Of a DNA stretch of 64,000 bases, positions 9,342-18,729 are shown in pieces. The stretch spans positions 62,001 through 126,000 of the forward strand of contig NZ_WBXP01000003.1 in the NCBI RefSeq assembly GCF_016415625.1, given 5' to 3'. The DNA comes from Shimwellia pseudoproteus. Its GTDB lineage: Bacteria > Pseudomonadota > Gammaproteobacteria > Enterobacterales > Enterobacteriaceae. The notes under the pieces were generated by a model. It saw only the letters and a program-made list of their open reading frames with translations. It ran no database searches and was not told where the DNA came from. The stretch's first letter is position 1; each line of letters begins with the position of its first letter. A program made the translations under genes and the position numbers.

Positions 9342-9375
9342 ACCAACAAGGATGGGCTTCCCCATCCTTGTTGGT
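9342..9375. terminator. Bidirectional hairpin between tas and lplT
   Basis: ACCAACAAGGATGGG, the loop CTTC, and the exact reverse complement form a perfect 15-bp stem between the converging genes. There is no long T run on either side, so it may act as a shared terminator or as a 3' end protector. Confidence 0.75.
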
Positions 9376-9384
9376 CAATCTGGT

Positions 9385-10579
9385 CTACTCCCCGGCGCGT
9401 CGCAGCCACAGCAGCGCAATCGCCGCCGCGAACAGCACCCCAAAGCCAACCCCGATCCCCACCGCCGGAGCACCGGTTTTTACCGCCAGGGAGTACAGCC
9501 CCAGCATCAGCAGCATGGCGCTGTTTTCCCCCAGGTTTTGCACCGCGACAGCATTACCGGCCCCGACGCTGCGTTTACCGCGCGCCTGTAATAACGCATT
9601 GAGCGGCACCACAAAAAAACCACCGCAGGCGCCTATCAGCACCAGAATCACATAGGACGGCAGCAGCTGGTGTTGCAGGGAAAATATCGCCACCAGAATG
9701 CCAATCAGCACCCCGGCGGGCATACAGCGGCTCACCTTTTCAAGGGTGACCAGCCTGGCCGCCGCCCCGGCCCCGGCCACAATACCAATGGCCACCATCG
9801 CGTTCAGATAGGTGGGGGTGGCGTTATCGGTAATGCCCAGCGCCAGCGGCACCCACAGTACCAGCAGGAAGCGCAGCGTCACCCCCGCCCCCCAGAACAG
9901 ACTGGTCCCCAGCAGCGAAAAACGGGTTTCACCATCCTGCCACAGTGTGCGGCAGGCCCCCAGGAAGCGGGTTAACAGCTGGCCCAGTTGCCATCGCTGG
10001 CCTGGCCTGGCGGCGGCCAGCTTTGGAATAAAGATATTGGCGATGACTGCCCCGCCATACACCAGCACGCACACCCCAAGGGCCGCGAGGATATGCCAGT
10101 CTGCCAGCACGCCGCCGGCCACCGAGCCGGTCAGAATGGCGGCAATGGTGGATGCTTCCATCAGCCCGTTGGCTTTCACCAGCTGCGGGCCAGAGGTCAG
10201 CTCGCCGAGGATGCCATACTTCGCCGGGGAATACGCGGCAGCGCCGATCCCGACCAGGGTATAGCCGAAGAACGGGTTAAGCCCGGCGCAGATCGCCGCC
10301 GCCCCCAGTAGCTTCAGGCCGTTAGCCACCATCATCACCCGGCCTTTTGGGCACACTGTCGGCAAACTGCCCGACAAATGGCGCGAACAGGATATACGCC
10401 GCGACAAATACCATCTGTAATACCGGCTGGCTCCACGCCGGATAGACCTGTTGTTTCAGCACCGCCAGGGTGGCGAACAGCAGCGCGTTATCCCCGAAGG
10501 CCGACAAAAACTGGGCGGCCGTTACCGCCATCATCCCCCGGGACCAGATACCGTTTCCCGGGGCCGACTGGTTATGCAT
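9385..10579 (-). pseudogene. lplT: Lysophospholipid transporter LplT, frameshifted
   Basis: MFS-family flippase that brings 2-acyl-glycerophosphoethanolamine into the cell for re-acylation by Aas. The reading frame is broken. The first 82 or so codons (from ATG 10579) carry [20 protein letters not shown] and end in ADSVPK. The rest ([15 protein letters not shown] onward, to 9385) continues in the +1 frame. The break lies at a CCC-AAA-AGG stretch on the minus strand (A4 run at 10345-10348). Removing one A restores exactly 397 codons, the E. coli length. The start overlaps the aas stop by 8 bp. It may be a real mutation, a homopolymer error, or a +1 recoding site. The downstream sequence remains well conserved. 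Confidence 0.85.
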
Positions 10580-12731
10580 TCATATTCTCTCCGCTGTCCA
10601 GCAGCGCCTTCAGTGAGACAAAGTCCGGCTTGCCGCTGCCCAGCACCGGTAACTGTTTCAATACGCGGATGTCCCGCGGCACCGCCAGTTCGGGGACCCC
10701 GCTGGCCCGGGCCTGGCGCAGCAGGCTCTCCCGGGTCAACGCCGCATCCGTGGTGTACATCACCAGCGCCTCACCTTTGGTGGGATCGCTTTTGACGACC
10801 GTGGCATGAAGTTTATCCGGTGATACCGCCAGCGCCAGCATCTCGACCATTTCCAGGGAGATCATCTCCCCGGCCAGCTTGGCAAAACGTTTCGCCCGCC
10901 CCTGGATGGCGCAGAACCCCTGCTCATCAAAAGCGACGATATCCCCGGTGTCGTACCAGCCCGGCTCCATCACCCCGTTGGCATTGGCCGCCCCGGGCGC
11001 TTCCAGTACTCCGGGATTTTCCACCCGCAGATACCCTTTCATAATATTGGGCCCTTTCAGTTGCAGGCGCCCCGCCTGCTCAATGCCAGGAACCGCAATT
11101 AACCGGGCGTCCATGGCCGGGAGTATCCGCCCTACGGTGTGTGGTTTCGCCGCCATCGGGACGTTAATCGACACCACCGGCGCGCACTCGGTAACCCCAT
11201 AACCTTCCAGGATGCGCAGGCCGAATTTATCCTGCCAAATCTGGCGGGTGCTCTCTTGTAATTTCTCCGCCCCGGCGACCACATAACGCACCCGGAAGAA
11301 GTCATAAGGATGGGCAAAGCGCGCGTAATTTGCCAGGAAGGTTGAGGTACCAAAGATAACCGTACAGTTCCGGTCGTAGGTTAGCTCCGGCACCATCCGG
11401 TAATGCAGCGGGCTGGGATAGAGAAACGCCTCTGCCCCGGTCAGTAACGGGGTAAACAGCCCCACCGTTAAGCCAAACGAGTGGAACAGCGGCAGCGCCG
11501 ACATAAAACGGTCCCGGGCGGTAAAATCAGCAATGGTTTTGATCTGTTCAACGTTCGCCAGCAGGCTTTTATGGCTGTGCACCACCCCCTTCGGGTTGCC
11601 TTCGGAGCCGGAGGTAAACAACACCATCGCCGCATCTTCCGGGTTCTGGGGCACCTGTGCCCGGCGCGGGCACAGCAGATGCGCGAAGATCCACAGTTTA
11701 TCCCGGGGGGTCACATCGGCCTTCAGATCCTCAAGAAACACCCAGCGCACCTGGGTGAGCTGCTCGGCCAGATGCCAGAGTTTGCCTTTCTCGAGAAACT
11801 GGCGAGAGGTAAACACCGTGGCGATTTGCGCAGCGGTAATGGCACTGGTGAGCCCTTTCACCCCGGCGGTGTAGTTCATCATCGCCGGGATACGGCCGCG
11901 GGAGACAGCCCCGAAGATAACCGCCGCGCTAATGGCGGCGTTGGGCAGCATTAACCCGATGGTTTCCCCCTGGCGGCTATACCTCTCCAGAATGCGGCCC
12001 ACAAACAGTGTTTTGGTCAGCAGGCTGTGGTAGGTATCCGGGGTGAAATTAATATCTTCCAGGCAGGCTTTGCGCGCGCCGTAGCGGTCTTTCGCATCCA
12101 GCAATGCCTCATACAGGGTCTGGCGTGGACGGGCGGCCATTCTGGCCTCCATCATCACCTGGTGCAGCCGCTCCCCCGCCAGCCTGCGGCGCTCCCTGGC
12201 CCGGGGTGCTTGCGGCATCTCAATCGTCGTCGGGGGCAAGATATGCAGTGAAATCCGGGGAAAGGCCCGCTGTTTGACTATCCCCTTCAGGCGGCTGAAG
12301 CGCGTCAGATCCGCGCCTTCAATGCGCACCGGCACCACAGTCGCTTTCGACTTGGCCGCCACAAAACCCGCACCGTCGTAAATTTTCATTAATGAACCGG
12401 TAACCGTCAGCCGCCCTTCCGGGAAAATCACCACCGGGCGCCCCTGCTCAACCAGGCGCACCAGGTGCTTAATCGACATGGGCCGGGACGGGTCCAGCGG
12501 AACGTAGTCAATAAACGGCTTCAGCACCCGCATAAACCACAGCTGGCTGATGGAGGAATAAATCGCGAAGACCGGTTTTACCGGCAAGAACAACGCCAGC
12601 AGTATGCCGTCCAGAAAGGATTGATGGTTGGGGGTAATTAACACGCCAGGTTGGTGCAGGGTATTCACCTCTCCGGATACCCGGACCCGGAATAGCAGGC
12701 GAAATAACTGGCGAAAGATGGCAAAACCCAT
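10572..12731 (-). CDS. aas: Bifunctional 2-acylglycerophosphoethanolamine acyltransferase / acyl-ACP synthetase
   Basis: Inner-membrane enzyme that repairs lysophosphatidylethanolamine using an acyl-ACP made by its own synthetase domain. The 719 residues equal the E. coli length. The N-terminal acyltransferase domain has the HX4D motif NHQSFLD (His36, Asp41) and the later FPEGRLT. The C-terminal AMP-binding domain has [17 protein letters not shown] and GYGVTE. AAGGGAG precedes the ATG. It forms an operon with lplT, which overlaps its stop codon, so loss of lplT would leave Aas without its imported substrate. Confidence 0.97.
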   Translation of the reverse strand: MGFAIFRQLFRLLFRVRVSGEVNTLHQPGVLITPNHQSFLDGILLALFLPVKPVFAIYSSISQLWFMRVLKPFIDYVPLDPSRPMSIKHLVRLVEQGRPVVIFPEGRLTVTGSLMKIYDGAGFVAAKSKATVVPVRIEGADLTRFSRLKGIVKQRAFPRISLHILPPTTIEMPQAPRARERRRLAGERLHQVMMEARMAARPRQTLYEALLDAKDRYGARKACLEDINFTPDTYHSLLTKTLFVGRILERYSRQGETIGLMLPNAAISAAVIFGAVSRGRIPAMMNYTAGVKGLTSAITAAQIATVFTSRQFLEKGKLWHLAEQLTQVRWVFLEDLKADVTPRDKLWIFAHLLCPRRAQVPQNPEDAAMVLFTSGSEGNPKGVVHSHKSLLANVEQIKTIADFTARDRFMSALPLFHSFGLTVGLFTPLLTGAEAFLYPSPLHYRMVPELTYDRNCTVIFGTSTFLANYARFAHPYDFFRVRYVVAGAEKLQESTRQIWQDKFGLRILEGYGVTECAPVVSINVPMAAKPHTVGRILPAMDARLIAVPGIEQAGRLQLKGPNIMKGYLRVENPGVLEAPGAANANGVMEPGWYDTGDIVAFDEQGFCAIQGRAKRFAKLAGEMISLEMVEMLALAVSPDKLHATVVKSDPTKGEALVMYTTDAALTRESLLRQARASGVPELAVPRDIRVLKQLPVLGSGKPDFVSLKALLDSGENMNA

Positions 12732-12889
12732 GACAACTCCCTTTGCGGAATCAATAATGTGAGGCAGATTACCGCACTACGGACAGCGGCGCGAGTCAGG
12801 CGATTTATTTCGCACTGAAAACCGGCGCGTACTCGCAGCTACCGCAAAAAACGGTTGCCAGAATGGCGATTCCTCCCTGAATGACAGGC

Positions 12890-12974
12890 AAAAAAAAACC
12901 TGCGCATCTGCGCAGGTTGGTGTAACTACTGTGATCGACGCAGAGCGCCGATACCACCTATCAATACCTCTGGG
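12890..12974 (-). ncRNA. omrA: OmrA/OmrB-type small regulatory RNA, single copy
   Basis: On the minus strand the 5' end CCCAGAGGTATTGATAGGTG is the conserved seed region shared by OmrA and OmrB. About 40 nt later TTACACCAACCTGCGCAG leads into a 10-bp terminator stem and nine T. The total is about 85 nt. Its position between aas and galR is that of the tandem omrA-omrB pair in E. coli; only one copy is present here. By family knowledge these Hfq-dependent RNAs are made under EnvZ-OmpR control and repress outer-membrane proteins and csgD. Assignment to A or B is not certain. Confidence 0.9.
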
Positions 12975-13031
12975 ACCACAACTCTACCAGTGCGGCTTTT
13001 GTTCCCGCTATGTGATAATCGCAACAGCCCT

Positions 13032-13052
13032 TCGCAAAATGTAAGCAAAAAT
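13032..13052 (-). promoter_or_regulatory. Possible OmpR site upstream of the Omr RNA
   Basis: On the minus strand TTTTTGCTTACATTTTGCGA resembles the OmpR consensus core TTACATTTTG. It lies about 60-80 bp upstream of the expected RNA start, where OmpR acts on omrA/B in E. coli. Confidence 0.45.
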
Positions 13053-13198
13053 TTTCGATTGAAATTAATATGTTTAATTCACGCCGCGCCCCCTTCACCA
13101 GGGAAAGCGGTTACACTGCCGGTTCACGACACGTATTTTGACAAAACAGCGCAGCATGGCACTTGAACACCCACCTGGTTTCCATGACACTAGCGGGA

Positions 13199-13214
13199 GT
13201 GTAAGCGCTTACCA
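13199..13214. promoter_or_regulatory. GalR/GalS-type operator in the galR leader
   Basis: GTGTAAGCGCTTACCA matches the GalR/GalS operator pattern (GTGNAANCGNTTNCAC) at nearly all positions and contains a perfect 12-bp palindrome. It ends just before the galR ribosome binding site, which suggests autoregulation. Confidence 0.7.
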
Positions 13215-13229
13215 GGGAGACAACAGGTA

Positions 13230-14237
13230 ATAGCGACAATTAAAGATGTGGCTCGGCTGGCGGGCGTTTCCGTGGCGACAGTCTCCAGAGTGATCAACAG
13301 CTCCCCAAAAGCGAGCGAAGCCTCACGCCTTGCGGTTAACAGCGCAATGGAGCAACTGAACTACCACCCGAATGCCAACGCCCGGGCGCTGGCCCAGCAA
13401 AATACCGAAACCATTGGCCTGGTGGTCGGCGATGTTTCAGACCCGTTCTTCGGCGCTATGGCGAAAGCCGTTGAACAGGTGGCCTATCGCACGGGGAATT
13501 TTTTACTTATCGGTAATGGCTACCATAATGAAAAAAAAGAGCGCCAGGCCATTGAACAGCTGATCCGTCACCGCTGCTCTGCCCTGGTGGTCCATACCAA
13601 AATGATCCCCGACGCGGACCTTATCCCGCTGTTAAAACAGATCCCCGGCATGGTGCTGATTAACCGGATTGTTCCCGGCTATGAACAGCGCTGCGTTGCC
13701 CTCGATGACCGCTACGGCGCCTGGCTGGCCACCCGCCACCTGATCCAGCAAGGCCACAGCCAGATTGGGTTTGTCTGTTCAAACCACCCAATTTCCGATG
13801 CCGAAGATCGTCTACAAGGCTATTACGATGCCCTTGAAGAGCACGGCCTGCCGCACAATGAGCGGCTGGTCACCTTCGGGGAGCCGGATGAAACCGGCGG
13901 GGAGCAGGCCATGACTGAGCTGCTGGGGCGCGGGGCGCCGATTACCGCCGTGGCCTGTTATAACGACTCAATGGCCGCCGGGGCCATGGGGGTATTGAGC
14001 GATAACGGTATTGATGTGCCGGGTAAGATATCCCTGATAGGCTTCGATGATATTCTGGTGTCGCGCTATGTGCGCCCGCGGCTGACCACCATCCGCTACC
14101 CGGTGGTCACCATGGCGACCCAGGCCGCTGAACTGGCCCTCGCCCTGGCGGATAACTTACCGGAGCCGCAAACCACGCACCTGTTCAGCCCCACTCTGGT
14201 GCGCCGCCATTCGGTGATGCCCCCCACAGAAGGGTAA
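13230..14237 (+). CDS. galR: Galactose operon repressor GalR, start codon AUA
   Basis: LacI-family repressor of galactose uptake and use genes. An N-terminal helix-turn-helix (DVARLAGVSVATVSRVIN) is followed by a periplasmic-binding-like sugar domain (GNGYHNEKKERQAIEQL and later VSRYVRPRLTT). Family alignment places the start at the codon for MATIKDVA, but here that codon is ATA (13230-13232). From the TAG at 13191 to the GTG at 13248 no ATG, GTG or TTG exists in frame. GGGAGA at 13215-13220 is well spaced for the ATA. Starting at GTG 13248 would give 329 residues and remove six residues of DNA-binding helix 1, with no Shine-Dalgarno sequence. A GalR operator precedes the gene. Confidence 0.85.
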   Translation: MATIKDVARLAGVSVATVSRVINSSPKASEASRLAVNSAMEQLNYHPNANARALAQQNTETIGLVVGDVSDPFFGAMAKAVEQVAYRTGNFLLIGNGYHNEKKERQAIEQLIRHRCSALVVHTKMIPDADLIPLLKQIPGMVLINRIVPGYEQRCVALDDRYGAWLATRHLIQQGHSQIGFVCSNHPISDAEDRLQGYYDALEEHGLPHNERLVTFGEPDETGGEQAMTELLGRGAPITAVACYNDSMAAGAMGVLSDNGIDVPGKISLIGFDDILVSRYVRPRLTTIRYPVVTMATQAAELALALADNLPEPQTTHLFSPTLVRRHSVMPPTEG

Positions 14238-14284
14238 CCCCCTGCGGCGGGCACGCCTGCGCCAGTGCAGCCCACTGATGGCGG

Positions 14285-15547
14285 TTATACCGCTTCGAGG
14301 GCGAGCAATTCCTGCACGGTCTGGCGGCGGCGAATCAGGCGCGGCTCACCGCCGTCGAACAACACTTCCGGTAACAGCGGACGGCTGTTGTAATTGGAAG
14401 ACATTGACGCCCCGTACGCCCCGGTATCATGGATAACCAAATAGTCACCGGGCTGTACCTCCGCCAGGCGCCGGGTCTCTACGGTTCCCCCTTCCTGCTG
14501 GGTAAAGACATCCCCGGATTCACACAGCGGCCCGGCGACGACCGTTTCCCGTAGCGGCGCCTGCCGCAAGTCGCGGCCATCACCGGCCAGGGCCGAAATA
14601 TGATGGTAGCTGCCATACATCGCTGGCCGCATCAGGTCATTAAACCCGGCGTCCACCAGCACAAAGTGGCGGCGGCCCATCTGTTTAACACTGCGCACCT
14701 GGGTCACCAGCACCCCGGATTCCGCCACCAGGAAACGCCCCGGTTCGATTTCCAGTTTAACCGGGTGCTTCAGGTGGGCGGCAATCTGCTCCCGGGCGCG
14801 GTTCCATAAGCCGTAATAGTGCTCAGTATTAATATGCTCCTCGCCCTCGCGGTAAGGGATAGACAGCCCGCCCCCGGCGGAGATTGCCTCCAGATCCTGA
14901 TCAAAGGCCACCACCTGGTCCACCATCGCCCCACATACCTGCTCCAGATGGCCGTAGTCCACCCCGGAACCGATATGCATGTGAATGCCCACTAACTTCA
15001 GACGATACTGGCGGATAACCGCCAGGGCCTGGGGCAGATCTTGATGCCAGATCCCGTGTTTACTGTTCTCACCGCCGGTGTTGGTTTTCTGGCTGTGGCC
15101 GTGGCCAAACCCCGGATTAACCCGCAGCCACACCCGGTGCCCCGGGGAGATAGCCCCTAACTGGGCCAGCATATCCACCGAACCCGCATTCACCGGGATA
15201 GCCCACCCGGTTACCCGGGCCAGGGTCTCCTGGTCTATCACATCAGCGGTGAACACAATGTCGTCCTCGCCCCGGTGCGGATCATACCCCGCCGCCAGCG
15301 CGCGCTCGATTTCACCACAGGAGACCGCATCCACCTTCACGCCCTGCTCACGCATCAGGCGCAAAATATGAATATTGGAGCAGGCTTTTTGGGCAAAGCG
15401 GACCACATCGAACTGCCGCAGTTTGGCAATCTGCTGGCGAATAATCGCCGCATCGTAGACCCATACCGGGCAACCAAAACGTTCCGGCAGGCTAAGCAGG
15501 TTGGCCGCGGTTAATGCGCTATCAGTGTTATCAAGGGGACGAGGCAT
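14285..15547 (-). CDS. lysA: Diaminopimelate decarboxylase
   Basis: Last step of lysine synthesis: PLP-dependent decarboxylation of meso-diaminopimelate. It has 420 residues, as in E. coli. The PLP lysine is in VVRFAQKACSNIHILR. HIGSGVDY, GGGLSIPY and the active-site cysteine in GPLCESGDVF are present. The ATG at 15547 has GGAG five bases ahead and is preferred to a GTG two codons upstream. It is divergent from lysR, its activator, across a 117-bp gap. Confidence 0.96.
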   Translation of the reverse strand: MPRPLDNTDSALTAANLLSLPERFGCPVWVYDAAIIRQQIAKLRQFDVVRFAQKACSNIHILRLMREQGVKVDAVSCGEIERALAAGYDPHRGEDDIVFTADVIDQETLARVTGWAIPVNAGSVDMLAQLGAISPGHRVWLRVNPGFGHGHSQKTNTGGENSKHGIWHQDLPQALAVIRQYRLKLVGIHMHIGSGVDYGHLEQVCGAMVDQVVAFDQDLEAISAGGGLSIPYREGEEHINTEHYYGLWNRAREQIAAHLKHPVKLEIEPGRFLVAESGVLVTQVRSVKQMGRRHFVLVDAGFNDLMRPAMYGSYHHISALAGDGRDLRQAPLRETVVAGPLCESGDVFTQQEGGTVETRRLAEVQPGDYLVIHDTGAYGASMSSNYNSRPLLPEVLFDGGEPRLIRRRQTVQELLALEAV

Positions 15548-15664
15548 GGTCACTCCGCTAAAACGTTACTGTATTGCCGTATTATTGCCACGGTCCGGTA
15601 GCAATAAAAAATATCGCTTTCTACAGAGTCTATGCAAAACTGATATGGATTTCGGAGGGAAACG

Positions 15665-16639
15665 ATGCCAGCAATTACGTTACGCCATATTGAAATATTC
15701 CACGCGGTGATGACGGCGGGTAACCTCACAGAGGCCGCCGTCCTGCTGCACACCTCCCAGCCCACGGTAAGCCGCGAGCTGGCCCGCTTTGAAAAGCTGA
15801 TCGGGCTGACCCTGTTCAGCCGCAGCCGCGGGCGGCTACACCCCACGGTGCAGGGGCTGCGCTTGTTTGAAGAGGTGCAGCGCTCGTGGTACGGGCTGGA
15901 CAGGATCCTGAGCGCGGCGGAAAGCCTGCGGGAATTTCGCCAGGGGGAGTTATCCATCGCCTGCCTGCCGGTATTCTCCCAGTCGTTTTTACCGCCGCTG
16001 CTGACGCCGTTTTTGCAGCGCTACCCGGAACTGAGCCTGAATATTGTGCCCCAGGAATCACCGGTGCTGGAAGAGTGGTTATCCGCCCAGCGCCACGACC
16101 TGGGGATCACCGAGACACTAACCACCCCGGCAGGTACCGAGCGCCAGCCACTGCTTACCCTGAATGAGGTCTGTGTCCTGCCCGCCGGGCACCGTTTATG
16201 CCATAAGGGGTGCCTGACACCTGAGGATTTTGAGGGGGAGAACTACATCAGCCTGTCCCGCAGCGACAGTTATCGCCAGTTGCTGGACTCGCTGTTTCAC
16301 GAACGCGGGGTGCGGCGGCGGATGGTGGTGGAAACCCACAGTGCCGCCTCGGTCTGTGCGATGGTCCGGGCTGGGGTCGGCCTATCGGTGGTCAACCCAC
16401 TGACCGCCCTCGACTATACCCGCAATGCCACCCTCAACACCACCTGCACCCCGGGCGCCGGCGGCGTTGAGGTGCGGCCATTCAGTATTGCGGTTCCCTT
16501 TACCGTCAGCCTGATCCGCCCGGTGCACCGCCCGGCCTCAGCACTGGTCGAGGCGTTTGTTAGCCACCTGGTCAGCCAGATGCCGCGCTTTAGCGCGGCA
16601 CTCAGCCACTGGCAGCCGCCATTAGCCGGGGGGGATTAA
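15665..16639 (+). CDS. lysR: LysR, transcriptional activator of lysA
   Basis: Founding LysR-type regulator; activates lysA when lysine is scarce. It has 324 residues against about 311 in E. coli. The N-terminal winged helix is LTEAAVLLHTSQPTVSRELARFEKLIG. The effector domain holds GELSIACLPVFSQSFLPPLL. About 12 extra residues (RNATLNTTCTPGAGG region, near residue 252) lie between TALDY and VEVRPFSIAVPF, where the E. coli protein as I recall it is shorter. The stop codon overlaps the converging kduD stop in the bases TTAA. Confidence 0.94.
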   Translation: MPAITLRHIEIFHAVMTAGNLTEAAVLLHTSQPTVSRELARFEKLIGLTLFSRSRGRLHPTVQGLRLFEEVQRSWYGLDRILSAAESLREFRQGELSIACLPVFSQSFLPPLLTPFLQRYPELSLNIVPQESPVLEEWLSAQRHDLGITETLTTPAGTERQPLLTLNEVCVLPAGHRLCHKGCLTPEDFEGENYISLSRSDSYRQLLDSLFHERGVRRRMVVETHSAASVCAMVRAGVGLSVVNPLTALDYTRNATLNTTCTPGAGGVEVRPFSIAVPFTVSLIRPVHRPASALVEAFVSHLVSQMPRFSAALSHWQPPLAGGD

Positions 16640-17397
16640 CGCGCCAGCCAGCCGCCATCAACAGCAACGGTATAACCGTTAATGTAGTCCGATGCAGAAG
16701 ACGCAAGGAACACCACCGGCCCCATCAGATCCTCCGGCAGCCCCCAGCGCCCCGCCGGGATACGGCTGAGAATTTCACTGCTGCGCTGCTCATCGGCGCG
16801 CAGTTGCTGGGTGTTGTTGGTGGCCATGTAACCCGGGGCAATGGCGTTAACATTAATGTTGTGTTTGGCCCATTCGTTGGCCATCAGGCGGGTAATGCCC
16901 ATGACCCCGCTCTTCGATGCGGTATAAGACGGCACCCGGATGCCGCCCTGGAAGGAGAGCATTGAGGCGATATTAATTATCTTGCCGCCGTTACCCTGGG
17001 CAATAAACTGTTTTGCCACCGCCTGGGACAAAAAGAACACCGTCTTGATGTTCAGGTTCATCACGTCGTCCCAGTCTTTTTCACTAAATTCCAGGGCATC
17101 CTGGCGACGGATCAGCCCGGCGTTGTTAACCAGAATATCAATATGGCCGAACTCTGCCACCGCGCGCGCCAGCAGGGACGGGACATCATCCAGCGTGCGC
17201 AGGTCCGCGGTGAGGCTCAGAAAACGACGGCCGGTGGCGGTCACCCGTTCAATGGTTTCTGTTGGCTCAACGATATTAATCCCGACGATATCGCACCCGG
17301 CCTCGGCCAGGCCCAGCGCCATCCCCTGGCCGAGGCCAGTGTCACAGCCAGTCACGATGGCCACTTTACCCTGCAGAGAAAATGTATCCAGAATCAT
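16636..17397 (-). CDS. kduD: 2-deoxy-D-gluconate 3-dehydrogenase KduD
   Basis: Short-chain dehydrogenase that reduces 2,5-diketo-3-deoxygluconate to 2-keto-3-deoxygluconate in hexuronate and pectin breakdown. It has 253 residues, the E. coli length. The cofactor motif is TGCDTGLGQG, NNAG follows, and the catalytic YTASK is present. The ATG at 17397 is preceded by AAAGGAA; a longer reading upstream to 17436 lacks support. It follows kduI by 61 bp on the same strand, so the pair forms one transcript. Confidence 0.95.
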   Translation of the reverse strand: MILDTFSLQGKVAIVTGCDTGLGQGMALGLAEAGCDIVGINIVEPTETIERVTATGRRFLSLTADLRTLDDVPSLLARAVAEFGHIDILVNNAGLIRRQDALEFSEKDWDDVMNLNIKTVFFLSQAVAKQFIAQGNGGKIINIASMLSFQGGIRVPSYTASKSGVMGITRLMANEWAKHNINVNAIAPGYMATNNTQQLRADEQRSSEILSRIPAGRWGLPEDLMGPVVFLASSASDYINGYTVAVDGGWLAR

Positions 17398-17458
17398 GTT
17401 GTGTTCCTTTATATGACGCCCGCCCTGGCGGGCCATATGTCAGTGAATTATCCGCCGC

Positions 17459-18295
17459 TTAGCGCAGATCGTTAATCGCCACGTGGTCCATATCGTCGAA
17501 GACCTGGTTCTCGCCCACCATGCCCCAGATAAAGGTATATGCCTTAGTGCCGACCCCGGAATGGATAGACCAGCTGGGCGAAATAACCGCCTGCTCGTTA
17601 CGCATCACGATGTGGCGCGTCTCTTGTGGCTGCCCCATCATGTGGAAGACGCAGGTATCGTCGTCCATCCCGAAATAGAAATAGACCTCCATCCGGCGCT
17701 CATGGGTATGGCACGGCATGGTATTCCACAAGTTACCCGGCGCCAGCTCGGTCAGTCCCATGCTCAGCTGGCAGGTTTCCAGCACATCGGGAACAAAGTA
17801 TTTATTGATGGTGCGCCGGTTACTGGTGAGGTCATCCCCCAGGGTGACTGGCGCGACATCTGCCGGGGTCACTTTTTTGGTGGGGTACGTGGTGTGCGCC
17901 GGGGCGCAGTTGTAATAGAAGCGCGCCGGCTGGCTGCTGTCGACACTGGCAAATAACACGTCTTGCGCGCCTTTTCCGACATATAACGCGTCACGGTGGC
18001 CAATCTCGAAACAGGTACCGTCAACGGTGATGGTGCCCGGGCCGCCAATGTTGATAACCCCTAATTCCCGGCGCTCCAGGAAATAGCTCACCCCCAGTTG
18101 TTTGCCCACTTCGCGCCCTACCGTGACCACGCGGTTCACCGGATTAACCCCACCCACAATGATGCGGTCAATGTGGCTGTACACCATGGTGTATTCATCG
18201 GGGGTGAAAATCGTATCAATCAGAAACTCGTTACGCAGCCCTTCCGTATCGAGTGTTTTAGCGTGATCGCTATGAATACTTTGACGAACGTCCAT
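17459..18295 (-). CDS. kduI: 4-deoxy-L-threo-5-hexosulose-uronate ketol-isomerase KduI
   Basis: Cupin-fold isomerase that converts the unsaturated uronate product of pectin cleavage to 2,5-diketo-3-deoxygluconate, the KduD substrate. It has 278 residues, the E. coli length. The zinc ligands are in [13 protein letters not shown] with a further His in SIHSGVG. The ATG at 18295 follows TGAGG; the frame is open for 35 more codons upstream but would cover the KdgR sites. First gene of kduI-kduD. Confidence 0.95.
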   Translation of the reverse strand: MDVRQSIHSDHAKTLDTEGLRNEFLIDTIFTPDEYTMVYSHIDRIIVGGVNPVNRVVTVGREVGKQLGVSYFLERRELGVINIGGPGTITVDGTCFEIGHRDALYVGKGAQDVLFASVDSSQPARFYYNCAPAHTTYPTKKVTPADVAPVTLGDDLTSNRRTINKYFVPDVLETCQLSMGLTELAPGNLWNTMPCHTHERRMEVYFYFGMDDDTCVFHMMGQPQETRHIVMRNEQAVISPSWSIHSGVGTKAYTFIWGMVGENQVFDDMDHVAINDLR

Positions 18296-18366
18296 CTGAA
18301 CCTCACAAATGCCGAATGCACGATACGGAAGACCGGTTCCGCTGCCTGATGACGAAATGGTATGCG

Positions 18367-18410
18367 GAATGAAACGTGATTTCAATATTAAATAAAACAA
18401 TGTTTCATTT
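18367..18410 (-). promoter_or_regulatory. Two adjacent KdgR boxes upstream of kduI
   Basis: AATAAAACAATGTTTCATTT (18391-18410) is very close to the KdgR consensus. AATGAAACGTGATTTCAAT (18368-18386) looks like a second, weaker box. They lie 70-115 bp before the kduI ATG. The rest of the 434-bp gap to yqeF is AT-rich and shows no gene. Confidence 0.75.
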
Positions 18411-18650
18411 ATTTTTTAACTAAAATTTAAAAATGTATATCGGATCACGAAGCGGTGCGGGATAAAAAATTAACCCATTGTAATAGATGATAAATATTTT
18501 AAAGTATTGCGGTAATCGCGGCTAAGCGCGAAAAAGCGGGACGGCGGAGAAAAGCGGTATTTTTATTTCAGGGGAATAGCACAGCGCGGCAGGATTATTG
18601 TGGCCTGATAGTCAACAGTATCATGGCATAACGCCAGCAGCACAGCAGAC

Positions 18651-18694
18651 GGGCCACGGTACGTGGCCCCGACAGGCGCGGCAAACACCGCGCC
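18651..18694. terminator. Paired hairpins downstream of yqeF
   Basis: GGGCCACG/CGTGGCCC (18651-18669) and GGCGCGG/CCGCGCC (18675-18694) form two consecutive GC-rich stems just beyond the yqeF stop. Neither has a T run, so their terminator function is uncertain. Confidence 0.4.
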
Positions 18695-18729
18695 GTCAGA
18701 AGGGGACGTTTGAGAAGCAAGGGTAACAA

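Noticed and set aside
8265-9365. 366-codon open frame opposite tas
   Set aside because: It lies antisense to a well-conserved gene; third-position G+C bias leaves the opposite frame open. The protein has no recognisable domain.
12732-13229. A second Omr RNA copy in the aas-galR gap
   Set aside because: The conserved 5' seed and the terminator motif each occur only once.
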